7,020 bases of DNA from Fimbriimonadales bacterium (GCA_026416655.1 JAOAES010000186.1:1-7020); one strand, 5' to 3'; counted from the first letter of the stretch, positions 1 through 6,405 are shown. Made by a program: numbers and translations. The notes: generated from the sequence alone by a model not told the origin.

Positions 1-1115
1 GCGAGTTGACCATGCTCCCGGTGCAGAACGAGTATCGCGACCTTGAGGCAGCGTCGCTGGTGTTCGTGTTCGGTTCCGACTTGGTAGATGAGCAGCCGAT
101 GGTGTTCCTGCGGACGCGCAAGGCGTGGCGACATCATGGGGTGCAGGCAATCGTCGCCTACCCCGTTGCCAACGCCGTGGAGGAGTTCGCTGTGCATAGC
201 CTGCGCTATCACCCCGGCAGCGAGGACGCTCTGCTGAAGGGCTTACTGTACGCACTGCTGGATATGTTGCCCGAGCCGCCTGACGACGCCGAGTGGCTCA
301 AAGCCCGCCTGAGCGACTGCACCCCCGCATGGACGCAAGACCAGACAGGCGTGCCCGCGGAGACCTTGCTCGCCGCCGCACGCCAGATTGCCGAATCGCC
401 CAGTATGGTCATTTTAGCAGGCGAGAAGGTGTGGAACCACCCGCGCGCAGGCGAGGTCATCGAGCTGCTGCAGTCGTTGAACCGCATTACGGGCAACGAC
501 ACGCGCGAGGAAGGTGGCTTGAACCTGATGCCCACCGGTGCAAATCAGCAGGGCGCGCTGGAACTGGGCGTCCTACCGCACCTGTTGCCCGGCTACGCCC
601 GCGTGGACGACGCCGCCGCGCGAGCGCGCTTCGAGCAGGCGTGGGGCATGCCCCTGCCCGCTGAAGCAGGGCTGTCTACCGACGCTATCTTTCAGGCATG
701 CCTGCAGGGCGAGATACAGCTGCTCTACATCGCAGGCGCAGACCTCGTAAGCGAGCATCACGAGCCGACCCTGGCGGAGCGCGCCCTGCGCGCATGCGAG
801 TTCGTGGTGGTGCAGGACGTCCGCATGACCGAAACCGCCCGCTACGCCGACCTGCTGCTGCCCGCCTGCCCGTTCACCGAATACGAGGGCACTTTCACCA
901 ACTGGGAGCGGCGCGTGCAGCGGTTCTGGCAGGCGCACCCGCCGCAGGGCGAGGCGAAACCCGACTGGCAGGTGTTCGCCGAACTCTGGCTGCGCACGCA
1001 ACGCCAGACTCCACCCTTCAACGCCCGCGAGGTGATGGCGGAAATCGCGCGGCTGGTTCCCACATTCACGGGCTGCGCCTACGAGCAACTGCCCGACGAA
1101 GGGAAACGGCTCTGA
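1..1115 (+). CDS. nuoG: NADH-quinone oxidoreductase subunit G (NuoG-like), 3' part only
   Basis: This is the C-terminal part of a molybdopterin-oxidoreductase-fold protein, most like NuoG, the large peripheral-arm subunit of respiratory complex I. The frame is open from the left edge (first full codon at 3), so the TTG at 6 is internal and the true start lies outside the window. About 370 residues are visible. Counting from the TTG codon, a segment reading GANQQGALELG (about 178-188) and the segment VVQDVRMTETARYADLLLPA (268-287) followed by EGTFTNWERRVQ (294-305) are typical of the C-terminal half of NuoG, formate dehydrogenase alpha and related enzymes. The N-terminal iron-sulfur part that would separate these is missing. 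NuoG is preferred because a NuoE gene lies 5 kb downstream and because the early part (FVFGSDLVDEQPMVFLRTRK, 21-40) resembles NuoG paralogues. A formate dehydrogenase or other family member is the main alternative. No nuoH follows; the gene ends with TGA and a 152-base gap. Confidence 0.75.
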   Translation, partial: ELTMLPVQNEYRDLEAASLVFVFGSDLVDEQPMVFLRTRKAWRHHGVQAIVAYPVANAVEEFAVHSLRYHPGSEDALLKGLLYALLDMLPEPPDDAEWLKARLSDCTPAWTQDQTGVPAETLLAAARQIAESPSMVILAGEKVWNHPRAGEVIELLQSLNRITGNDTREEGGLNLMPTGANQQGALELGVLPHLLPGYARVDDAAARARFEQAWGMPLPAEAGLSTDAIFQACLQGEIQLLYIAGADLVSEHHEPTLAERALRACEFVVVQDVRMTETARYADLLLPACPFTEYEGTFTNWERRVQRFWQAHPPQGEAKPDWQVFAELWLRTQRQTPPFNAREVMAEIARLVPTFTGCAYEQLPDEGKRL

Positions 1116-1135
1116 GCAGACCGTTGTCGAACCCG

Positions 1136-1167
1136 TTGTGGATACCGCCTGCGCTGGGAGGTATACT
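1136..1167 (+). promoter_or_regulatory. possible promoter for the DUF1080 gene
   Basis: TATACT at 1162-1167 resembles a -10 box, and TTGTGG at 1136-1141 could be a -35 box, although the 20-base spacer is long. The -10 context (AGGTATACTC) resembles the one in front of ndk and, less closely, nuoE. The box also forms the right arm of an imperfect hairpin: ATACC at 1142-1146 pairs with GGTAT at 1160-1164, with further pairs inside and a five-base loop. That hairpin has no following T run, so it is not a convincing terminator for the upstream gene. The rest of the 1116-1267 gap shows nothing recognisable apart from the ribosome binding site of the next gene. Confidence 0.35.
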
Positions 1168-1267
1168 CACTTCTGCTGATCAAAATGGCGTTTCCCAACT
1201 GGGAGCATATCGAGGCGCGAACGGGCATGGGCGTGGCAAGAACCCATCATCACCAAGGCTTTGTACG

Positions 1268-2674
1268 ATGAGAAGAGTTCTCCAGCGACGGCGATTGTGC
1301 GGGATAGGCGCGATTCCGCTGGTGGCGGTTCTCGGATTCTCTGCGGCAATCGAGCCTATCCCAACCGGCAACTTCCACCCCATCACCCCGATAGCTACTC
1401 TCCCTTCAGAGTCTCCTGCGGCATGGGAAACGCTGCATCGCCTGAAATGGGACACTGTGTTGGACGCCGCCTGCGTAGCCCTCAACGCTACGCGAGGTAC
1501 AGCCTCTCCCTCTGATGAGTGGCGTCCTTTACCTTTCAACGAGACCGACTGGCAACGCGATGGCGCGCCCACCTATCGTGTCGAGAACGGCATTCTAATC
1601 TTTGAGGGCGACGGGCGCGGACGCCTGATGACAAAGCGCACCTATCGCGATTTCGAGCTGGAACTGGAGTTCCGCGTGAGCGCGGGCGCAAATAACGGGA
1701 TTGCCCTGCGCGCGCCGATAGGCTTTCAGTCTTCGCGCTATGGGATGGAGGTTCAGATACTGGACGACGGCGGGCACGCGCAAACGGACTTACGGCGCGT
1801 CTGCGGCGCGATATACGGCGTCTACCCCGCTCGCAAGAGCGCAGCGAAACCTGCAGGCGAGTGGAATACTCTGCGCATTCGGTGTGCCGGGCGGCGCGTG
1901 CAGACAATCCTCAACGGCGAGACTCTGATAGACGCCGACCTGAACACGATACGCGACCGCGCGCTGCTGCGCGAGCGACCGGGCTTCCTGCGTGAGGAGG
2001 GGCATATCGGCTTCATCCAGCACAACGGGCGCGTTGAGTTCCGCAATTTGCGCATCCGTGAACTGCGCAGCGACCGCCTTCCGAACCAGCCCCCCGACGG
2101 CTTCGTCGCGCTCTTCAACGGGCGCGACCTGAAAGGCTGGCAAAGCTGGTACGCCAACCCGCCCGACGCCGCCCTGATGACCGAATCGGAGCGCCAGCAA
2201 GCGCAGGCGAAAGCGAATGCCGAACATCTGTCCCACTGGCGCGTGGAGAACGGGGAACTTGCGTTTGACGGGCAGGGCGTCCATTTGCTCACGGAACGCG
2301 CCTACGGCGACTTCGAACTCTGGATAGATTGGAAAATCGAGCGGGGCGGCGATAGCGGAATCTATCTTCGGGACACCCCGCAGGTGCAAATCTGGGACAA
2401 CCCCGACGGCTCAGGCGGGCTGTTCAACAACGAGCGCAACCGCAGCAAGCCCCTCACTAAAGCCGATAACCCACCCGGCGAGTGGAACCGCTTCCGAATC
2501 CTGATGCTGGGCGACCGGGTCACGGTCTGGCTCAACGAGACGCTGGTCGTCCACGACACGCCGCTGGAAAGCTACTGGGACAAGAGCGCGCCGCTGCCCA
2601 AAGAGGGACGCATCTGGTTGCAGGCGCACGGAACGCCCCTGCGATTCCGCAACATCTTCATTCGACCACTCTGA
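1268..2674 (+). CDS. secreted protein with two tandem DUF1080 domains
   Basis: The product has 468 residues and no gene name. The N-terminus (MRRVLQRRRLCGIGAIPLVA, then VLGFSAA) has a basic stretch followed by a hydrophobic segment, as in a signal peptide, so export is expected. Two DUF1080 (3-keto-disaccharide hydrolase / concanavalin-like jellyroll) domains follow, about residues 84-265 and 278-467. The second opens with the family signature GFVALFNGRDLKGW; the first has a degraded opening. Matching landmarks appear in both: YRVENGIL/WRVENGEL, YRDFELELEF/YGDFELWIDW, MEVQILDD/PQVQIWDN, GEWNTLRI/GEWNRFRI, and a closing FRNLRIREL/FRNIFIRPL. The family is linked to hydrolysis of 3-keto-glycosides or to sugar binding; which applies here cannot be read from the sequence. 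The ATG at 1268 is chosen because it precedes the signal peptide and has AAGG at 1255-1258. The same frame stays open upstream to 698, but that stretch lies over nuoG and is not coding. The stop overlaps the 3' end of purN by 17 bases. Confidence 0.88.
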   Translation: MRRVLQRRRLCGIGAIPLVAVLGFSAAIEPIPTGNFHPITPIATLPSESPAAWETLHRLKWDTVLDAACVALNATRGTASPSDEWRPLPFNETDWQRDGAPTYRVENGILIFEGDGRGRLMTKRTYRDFELELEFRVSAGANNGIALRAPIGFQSSRYGMEVQILDDGGHAQTDLRRVCGAIYGVYPARKSAAKPAGEWNTLRIRCAGRRVQTILNGETLIDADLNTIRDRALLRERPGFLREEGHIGFIQHNGRVEFRNLRIRELRSDRLPNQPPDGFVALFNGRDLKGWQSWYANPPDAALMTESERQQAQAKANAEHLSHWRVENGELAFDGQGVHLLTERAYGDFELWIDWKIERGGDSGIYLRDTPQVQIWDNPDGSGGLFNNERNRSKPLTKADNPPGEWNRFRILMLGDRVTVWLNETLVVHDTPLESYWDKSAPLPKEGRIWLQAHGTPLRFRNIFIRPL

Positions 2675-3287
2675 CGCGCCTGCCCTCCACGCGCAACTTG
2701 CCCAACACGAAGAGCCGAACCGCCTCAATATAAGTTTCGTGTTCTACGGGTAGCAGACGCGCGGCGAGCGTTTCGGGTGTGTCGTCGTCCTGTATGGGGA
2801 TGCACCGCTGCAGCACAATCGGACCCGTATCGTATTGCTCGTCCACGAAATGCACGGTGCAGCCCGCGACCTTCATCCCGCTCTCCAGCGCCGCCGCATG
2901 CACTTTCAGACCGTACATCCCTTTGCCGCCGAAAAGAGGCAAGAGCGCGGGATGGATATTCAAAATGCGTAGCGGATACGCCTGTACGACCTGTTGGGGC
3001 AGCAGGCGCATATACCCCGCAAGGCAAATCAGGTCAGGCTGCGCCTTCTGCAGCACCCACAGCAGCGCGTCGCCGTACATTTCAGCTTCGGGGAACTCTT
3101 TGGGGTTCACCACGGCTGTCGGCACACCGAGCGCGCGGGCGTTTTGGAGCGCGGGCGTATCGTCGCGCGTGCCGATTACGGCGACCACTTCGCTATCGGG
3201 GATGCGTCCGTCTCGGCACGCCTCGATAATCGCCCGCATGTTGCTCCCGCGCGACGGACCGGAGACCAGTATCGCGATTCGTTTCAT
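2658..3287 (-). CDS. purN: phosphoribosylglycinamide formyltransferase (GART)
   Basis: PurN transfers the formyl group of 10-formyltetrahydrofolate to glycinamide ribonucleotide, the third step of de novo purine synthesis, in the cytoplasm. The product has 209 residues, normal for the single-domain enzyme. It shows the phosphate-binding start MKRIAILVSGPSRGSN, the folate-site segment LICLAGYMRLL (86-96) and the catalytic motif ILNIHPALLP (108-117). By comparison with E. coli Asn106, His108 and Asp144, the catalytic residues are N110, H112 and D153 (in DEQYDTGP). The segment GGKGMYGLKVH (120-130) is the form seen in many PurN proteins outside the gammaproteobacteria. The glycine loop SGPSRGSN is two residues longer than the E. 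coli SGNGSN. The ATG at 3287 is chosen over an upstream start at 3371 because it gives the standard N-terminus and because the acpS stop overlaps it as ATGA. No ribosome binding site is evident, so translation probably depends on coupling to acpS. Confidence 0.96.
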   Translation of the reverse strand: MKRIAILVSGPSRGSNMRAIIEACRDGRIPDSEVVAVIGTRDDTPALQNARALGVPTAVVNPKEFPEAEMYGDALLWVLQKAQPDLICLAGYMRLLPQQVVQAYPLRILNIHPALLPLFGGKGMYGLKVHAAALESGMKVAGCTVHFVDEQYDTGPIVLQRCIPIQDDDTPETLAARLLPVEHETYIEAVRLFVLGKLRVEGRRVRVVE

Positions 3288-3646
3288 TCGTGAACAATCC
3301 AGAGCGCGATTGCCTGTGCCAGCGTGTGCGTGTGAGTGATGCTGACCATCAGTTCGCCCTCGCCGACCCACTGTGCGCTCGCGCCGTGTAAGTGTACCAC
3401 AGGCTTGCCGTGCGCGTCGGGCAGGATCTCCACCTCCTGCCAGCGCAGGGGGCGTCCGACGGCTTTGGCGATGGCTTCCTTAGCACACCACCTGCCCGCG
3501 ATGTGCAGAGCGGGGTTGGCGCGCCTGCTGAAGCAATAATCGCGCTCGGCGGGCGTCAGGATACGCTCCACGAAGCGCGGTTGGCGGGCGCAGGCGCGCG
3601 CGATGCGCTCCACCTCCACCAGGTCAATCCCAACGCCGCGAATCAT
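3284..3646 (-). CDS. acpS: holo-[acyl-carrier-protein] synthase
   Basis: AcpS transfers the 4'-phosphopantetheine arm of coenzyme A to a serine of acyl carrier protein, which activates it for fatty acid synthesis. The product has 120 residues, the usual length of the family. The N-terminal motif GVGIDLVEVERI (4-15) carries the magnesium-binding Asp8, and WCAKEAIAKA (53-62) carries Glu57, the second metal ligand. The C-terminal SITHTHTLAQAIA (102-114) fits the conserved SxSHxxxxAxA strand. The ATG at 3646 overlaps the TGA of the upstream gene (ATGA), and its own TGA overlaps the purN start in the same way. A purine-rich AAAGGGGA sits directly before the ATG but is closer than an ideal ribosome binding site. 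Linkage to the anchored repeat protein upstream has no obvious biochemical logic. Confidence 0.95.
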   Translation of the reverse strand: MIRGVGIDLVEVERIARACARQPRFVERILTPAERDYCFSRRANPALHIAGRWCAKEAIAKAVGRPLRWQEVEILPDAHGKPVVHLHGASAQWVGEGELMVSITHTHTLAQAIALWIVHE

Positions 3647-3987
3647 TCCCCTTTCGGCTGCGGAGTCTGGATTGGCGGCGCGGTCCAGACCGGCTGGTCT
3701 TCGGGGTCAACGAACATGATGCGGGCGTTGCCCTCGCGGTCTAACAGAATCCACGCGCGCGCCTTGCCCTTCGAATCATACAGGAACAGCGCGGGTTCGC
3801 CAAACGGCATCCCGAGTTCGGCGCGGACATTCCCCTCCGCATCCATGAGGCGGAAGCGTTTCGCGTCCACGCTCTCAGCGATGCGGGGGCGTCGCTGCGC
3901 CTCCCGCACCTCCATCAATGCCACGCCGCTCAGAAAACCGAACAGCGCGACAATCGCAACGAGAATCAAAGTTTGGTAGATACGCAT
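3643..3987 (-). CDS. small membrane-anchored beta-repeat protein, unknown function
   Basis: The 114-residue product has no recognised name. A single hydrophobic segment (about residues 6-25, TLILVAIVALFGFLSGVALM) anchors it, with the rest probably outside the cytoplasm. After a basic/acidic linker, a motif of the form L-x-D-x-x-G-x-x-R-A recurs: FRLMDAEGNVRAEL (45-58), LFLYDSKGKARAWI (67-80) and a decayed third copy, IMFVDPEDQPVW (90-101). The key Asp residues fall at 49, 71 and 94, a 22-23-residue period that suggests stacked beta hairpins. The tail is rich in proline. A GTG at 4002 overlapping the previous stop would add five residues, but the ATG at 3987 is preferred because GAGG lies nine bases before it. 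The gene lies in the DUF1573-acpS-purN operon, so a role near the envelope with the exported DUF1573 protein is plausible but unproven. Confidence 0.8.
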   Translation of the reverse strand: MRIYQTLILVAIVALFGFLSGVALMEVREAQRRPRIAESVDAKRFRLMDAEGNVRAELGMPFGEPALFLYDSKGKARAWILLDREGNARIMFVDPEDQPVWTAPPIQTPQPKGE

Positions 3988-3998
3988 CGTGCTTATCC

Positions 3999-5639
3999 TC
4001 ACTGCAGGCTCGCCGACAGCACATTCGCCATAATCGACACGCGCAGGGTGGACTGCTGCGGGTCGTCGGTCTCGATGGTCAGGTTCTTGCGCACTGTGCC
4101 CGTGGGCCAGCCGCCCTTGTAGCGCAGGATGAAGCGGTGCTGTTTTCCGTCCTCCGTCGCCTCGTGCTTGACCTCGATGTTGGGGTCGTCGATCTCGAAC
4201 TTTTTGACCTGGAAGCCCTTGTCGCTGCGGCTGACGGTCACGATGCGCTCGATGGGCAACGGCGTCGCCGAGTTAATCGCGCCGAAGAACACGGTGGTCG
4301 GCGTGACGACGATGCCTTTCTCATAGTTCAGTGCGATGTTCACCTGCGGCATCGCTGTCGAGTTCGTGCGGGCGGTCGCCAGGATGGTGTTGCGTCCGGG
4401 CGGCGCGTCGGGATTAATCGTGATGGTGACCTTCGTGCGCTTCTCGTCGATCCTTTCGGCTTGCGCGCTTGCAAAAGGCACATTCACGCGCACATCCTGC
4501 ACTTCCAGCGGCTCGTTGGTGTTCGAGACGATTTCCACCTCTTGCACCGTCGGTCCGTCGCTCTTCAGGGCGACGGGGATCTGCTCGCTGGGGCGCACCT
4601 CGATGGCGACACGGATATTCGTGGTGAGCCGCAGGGTCAGATTGGGGTTGTCGGGGTCGTTGCTGGTGACCTGAATCGTCTTCACCTGCGCGCCGCGGAA
4701 GCCTGCTGAACGCAGTTCGGCTTCGATTCTGCCTTCCTTGCCCGGTTCGATGACCTTGTCGAAGTAGGGGGTGACGCAGCCGCAGCTGGGGCGCGCGGTG
4801 ATTTCCAGGGGCGCGTCGCCCTCGTTCTTGACGATGAAGGTGTGCTTTACCACCGCGCCCTGCGTAATCTCGCCGAAGTCATGCTCCATCGGCTCGATCT
4901 TGATTTTGGGCTTGGGCATGTAGACCTGCGTACGGTTCGCGACATAGCCCGCAAGCGTGGTGCGCACTTGGTTCAGTGCCCGCACGCGCTCCACTTCCTC
5001 GCTGGTAGGGGCGGTAGGCAGGTCATCCATGTTCCATACTGGTCCCATCAGGTCGGTGTCTTTCTGACTCTCGCCCAGTCCCAGGTACGCGCCGACCGCT
5101 TGTCCCACGAGGTGCGCCACGGCTTTGGTCGACTGGGGCATCTCGGTGTAGGGGATATAGGTCGCGATTCGTGCGCGCACGCGCCGGCGGTCGCCCTGAT
5201 TAGGCGGCAGGAACAGCCGCGCGCGCCCGTGCATCAGGCGGAACTGCCCCGCCGTGATTTCTGCAACATCTTCCTCGAACACAATCTGCACATCGGCGGC
5301 GCGTTCATCCTCCGTCCACTCAATGCGCGGATTGCCTCCCAGCGCACGATTCCAGTTTTGAACCGCCTCTAACGCCGCCTGACGGAAATTCTCACGCAGG
5401 TCAATCGGAATGGTCGCCCAGCTGCCGTACACGCGAATCGTGGGCGGAATCAGGGTCGGCTTAATGAGTTTCTCCGCCTCGCCAAACTCGCCCTTCGAAA
5501 GCAGGTTAATTGCCTGAGTTAGTTGATCGTGTTCTGCTTTTGCAACATTTTCGGGCAGCGCAGGCGCTTTCGGGGCGTTCTGCGCCACTGCCAGCGTCCA
5601 ACACCCAAGTAGCAACAAAGCGGTGAGCCATTTCTGCAT
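3999..5639 (-). CDS. exported protein: degenerate matrixin-like domain plus DUF1573 repeats
   Basis: The product has 546 residues. It opens with a signal peptide (MQKWLTALLLLGCWTLAVAQ, probable cleavage after A19) and a short helical region (about 31-60). Residues about 66-225 follow the layout of matrixin-type metalloproteases: an IRVYGSW strand, a helix with ALEAVQNWNRAL, a strand ADVQIVFEED, then VGQAVGAYLGLGES (178-191) and DLMGP (196-200). An ungapped comparison with the HExxHxxGxxHS zinc motif puts Q180, A181, A184 and E190 at the ligand and catalytic positions, while the Met-turn methionine (M198) keeps the usual 18-residue offset. The domain therefore looks catalytically dead. Residues about 245-345 form a DUF1573 (ASH-like immunoglobulin-fold) domain with HDFGEITQG, FIVKNEGDAPLEI and PSCGC (284-288). 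Two more beta-rich units follow (about 346-440 and 442-545). The gene heads the operon; GGAGGG at 5652-5647 is seven bases before the ATG. Its role is unknown; a structural or binding role outside the cytoplasm is inferred. Confidence 0.85.
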   Translation of the reverse strand: MQKWLTALLLLGCWTLAVAQNAPKAPALPENVAKAEHDQLTQAINLLSKGEFGEAEKLIKPTLIPPTIRVYGSWATIPIDLRENFRQAALEAVQNWNRALGGNPRIEWTEDERAADVQIVFEEDVAEITAGQFRLMHGRARLFLPPNQGDRRRVRARIATYIPYTEMPQSTKAVAHLVGQAVGAYLGLGESQKDTDLMGPVWNMDDLPTAPTSEEVERVRALNQVRTTLAGYVANRTQVYMPKPKIKIEPMEHDFGEITQGAVVKHTFIVKNEGDAPLEITARPSCGCVTPYFDKVIEPGKEGRIEAELRSAGFRGAQVKTIQVTSNDPDNPNLTLRLTTNIRVAIEVRPSEQIPVALKSDGPTVQEVEIVSNTNEPLEVQDVRVNVPFASAQAERIDEKRTKVTITINPDAPPGRNTILATARTNSTAMPQVNIALNYEKGIVVTPTTVFFGAINSATPLPIERIVTVSRSDKGFQVKKFEIDDPNIEVKHEATEDGKQHRFILRYKGGWPTGTVRKNLTIETDDPQQSTLRVSIMANVLSASLQ

Positions 5640-5646
5640 ATGGATA

Positions 5647-5652
5647 CCCTCC
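5647..5652 (-). promoter_or_regulatory. ribosome binding site of the DUF1573 gene
   Basis: GGAGGG on the minus strand, seven bases before the ATG at 5639, is a strong Shine-Dalgarno sequence. It confirms the start immediately before the signal peptide and excludes the in-frame alternatives inside the coding region. Confidence 0.75.
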
Positions 5653-5659
5653 GTCCTAT

Positions 5660-5665
5660 ATTATA
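5660..5665 (-). promoter_or_regulatory. -10 box of the DUF1573-acpS-purN operon promoter
   Basis: A perfect TATAAT lies on the minus strand 20 bases before the operon's first start codon. No good TTGACA-like -35 box is seen; the -35 position (about 5683-5688) instead coincides with the -10 box of the divergent ndk promoter. The predicted leader is short, about 10-15 bases, and includes the ribosome binding site. Confidence 0.6.
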
Positions 5666-5684
5666 GCCTAAAACCCCTTGCAGG

Positions 5685-5690
5685 TATAAT
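5685..5690 (+). promoter_or_regulatory. -10 box of the ndk promoter
   Basis: A perfect TATAAT (context CAGGTATAATTCGCCC) lies 48 bases before the ndk ATG. The corresponding -35 position, TTATAG at 5661-5666 with an 18-base spacer, is poor and overlaps the minus-strand -10 box, so the two divergent promoters share the same roughly 30 bases. Confidence 0.6.
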
Positions 5691-5726
5691 TCGCCCACCG
5701 CACTCGCGGAGTTCAAACAGTCAAGT

Positions 5727-5733
5727 AAGGAGG
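5727..5733 (+). promoter_or_regulatory. ribosome binding site of ndk
   Basis: AAGGAGG, a full Shine-Dalgarno match, ends five bases before the ATG at 5739. It fixes the ndk start and contrasts with nuoE downstream, which has none. Confidence 0.85.
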
Positions 5734-5738
5734 CGTTT

Positions 5739-6167
5739 ATGAGCCAGACCACACGCACTTTGGTTTTCGTCAAACCCGACGGCGTGCGTCGGGGATTAGT
5801 TGGAGAGATTATTCAGCGATTCGAAAAGCGAGGGATCCGCATCGTCGGGCTGAAGATGGTGCACCCCACACGCGAACTTGCTGAGAAACATTACGCTGTG
5901 CATCGCGACAAGCCCTTTTTCGAGGGCGTGGTGAACTTCATCACCTCGGGACCTGTCGTGGCGATGGTGCTGGAGTGCCCCAACGCGATTGAGGTGACGC
6001 GCCAGATGATGGGCGCGACGAACCCCATCAACGCCGCCCCGGGCACGATTCGCGGCGACTTCGGGCTGGACATCGAGCAGAATATCATTCACGGCTCGTC
6101 CGACCCTGAAGCGGCGGAGTACGAGCTGAATCTCTGGTTCAAACCCGAGGAGCTGGTGGGGCAGTAA
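5739..6167 (+). CDS. ndk: nucleoside-diphosphate kinase
   Basis: Ndk moves the terminal phosphate of ATP onto other nucleoside diphosphates through a phospho-histidine intermediate, keeping the (d)NTP pools balanced in the cytoplasm. The 142-residue product has the standard length and layout: RTLVFVKPDGVRRGLVGEII (6-25), HYAVHRDKPFFEGVVNFITS (51-70), the nucleotide-site segment GATNPINAAPGTIRGDFG (92-109) and the active-site motif NIIHGSSDPEAAEYE (115-129) with catalytic H118. The gene is monocistronic in appearance, with its own promoter and strong ribosome binding site, and is divergent from the DUF1573-acpS-purN operon. No residue of the known active site is missing. Confidence 0.98.
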   Translation: MSQTTRTLVFVKPDGVRRGLVGEIIQRFEKRGIRIVGLKMVHPTRELAEKHYAVHRDKPFFEGVVNFITSGPVVAMVLECPNAIEVTRQMMGATNPINAAPGTIRGDFGLDIEQNIIHGSSDPEAAEYELNLWFKPEELVGQ

Positions 6168-6193
6168 TATCATCGATGGAGCGACGCCGTAAT

Positions 6194-6254
6194 TCGTCGG
6201 TGGGACGCCAACGCGATGCCCGTGCGCCGCGTCGTGTCGGTGTCCCACCGACGA
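6194..6254. repeat. nested inverted repeat after ndk
   Basis: TCGTCGGTGGGAC at 6194-6206 is perfectly complementary to GTCCCACCGACGA at 6242-6254. A G-T wobble and two more pairs extend the stem to 16 pairs (6194-6209 with 6239-6254). Inside, ACGCG (6211-6215) can pair with CGCGT (6228-6232). The right arm also forms its own compact hairpin: GTCGGTG (6236-6242), a TCC loop, and CACCGAC (6246-6252). The long stem and the compact hairpin exclude each other. It lies 26 bases after the ndk stop, but no T run follows, so it is not a standard intrinsic terminator. It could instead be an mRNA 3' end stabiliser, a dispersed palindromic repeat or a protein-binding site. The remainder of the 238-base gap shows no gene. 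Confidence 0.7.
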
Positions 6255-6390
6255 TGCGCCACTTGAAACGCTGATTGGCATTAAGTGCAGAGTCTCGCAC
6301 GGTCGGATTGGTGTAGGCGTTCGGTGAGGGCGTGCGCCTCTCCGGGGGCGTCCAAGATGGGGATGTCTCCGGAAATGCCTAAGAAGCGAG

Positions 6391-6396
6391 TATAAT
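6391..6396 (+). promoter_or_regulatory. -10 box of the nuoE promoter, implying a leaderless transcript
   Basis: A perfect TATAAT (context GAGTATAATTCCCCC) ends only nine bases before the nuoE ATG at 6406. With the usual 6-8 base distance to the transcription start, the message would begin two to four bases before the start codon, leaving no room for a ribosome binding site. No recognisable -35 box is present at 16-18 bases upstream. Confidence 0.6.
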
Positions 6397-6405
6397 TCCC
6401 CCGCT

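Noticed and set aside
6..14. TTG at 6 or ATG at 12 as a true gene start for the NuoG-like protein
   Set aside because: The frame is open to the left edge and the protein would lack most of the family's N-terminal half, so these are internal codons.
573..1088. 171-codon open frame on the minus strand
   Set aside because: It is antisense to the conserved part of nuoG and reflects the GC-rich third positions of that gene.
698..1267. 190-codon upstream extension of the DUF1080 frame
   Set aside because: It overlaps the confidently coding nuoG frame, the translation is arginine- and alanine-rich with no family resemblance, and the signal peptide begins at 1268.
3285..3371. 28-residue N-terminal extension of PurN
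   Set aside because: It lies over the acpS 3' end, has no homology to PurN and ignores the ATGA junction; the enzyme's normal N-terminus begins at 3287.
3918..4709. 263-codon open frame on the + strand
   Set aside because: It is antisense to the DUF1573 gene; its composition is dominated by Arg, Asp, Val and His without domain structure, and it has no independent support.
6236..6252. 7-pair hairpin as an intrinsic terminator of ndk
   Set aside because: The stem is good, but the following bases (GATGCGCCACTT) contain no T run, so only the structure is reported.
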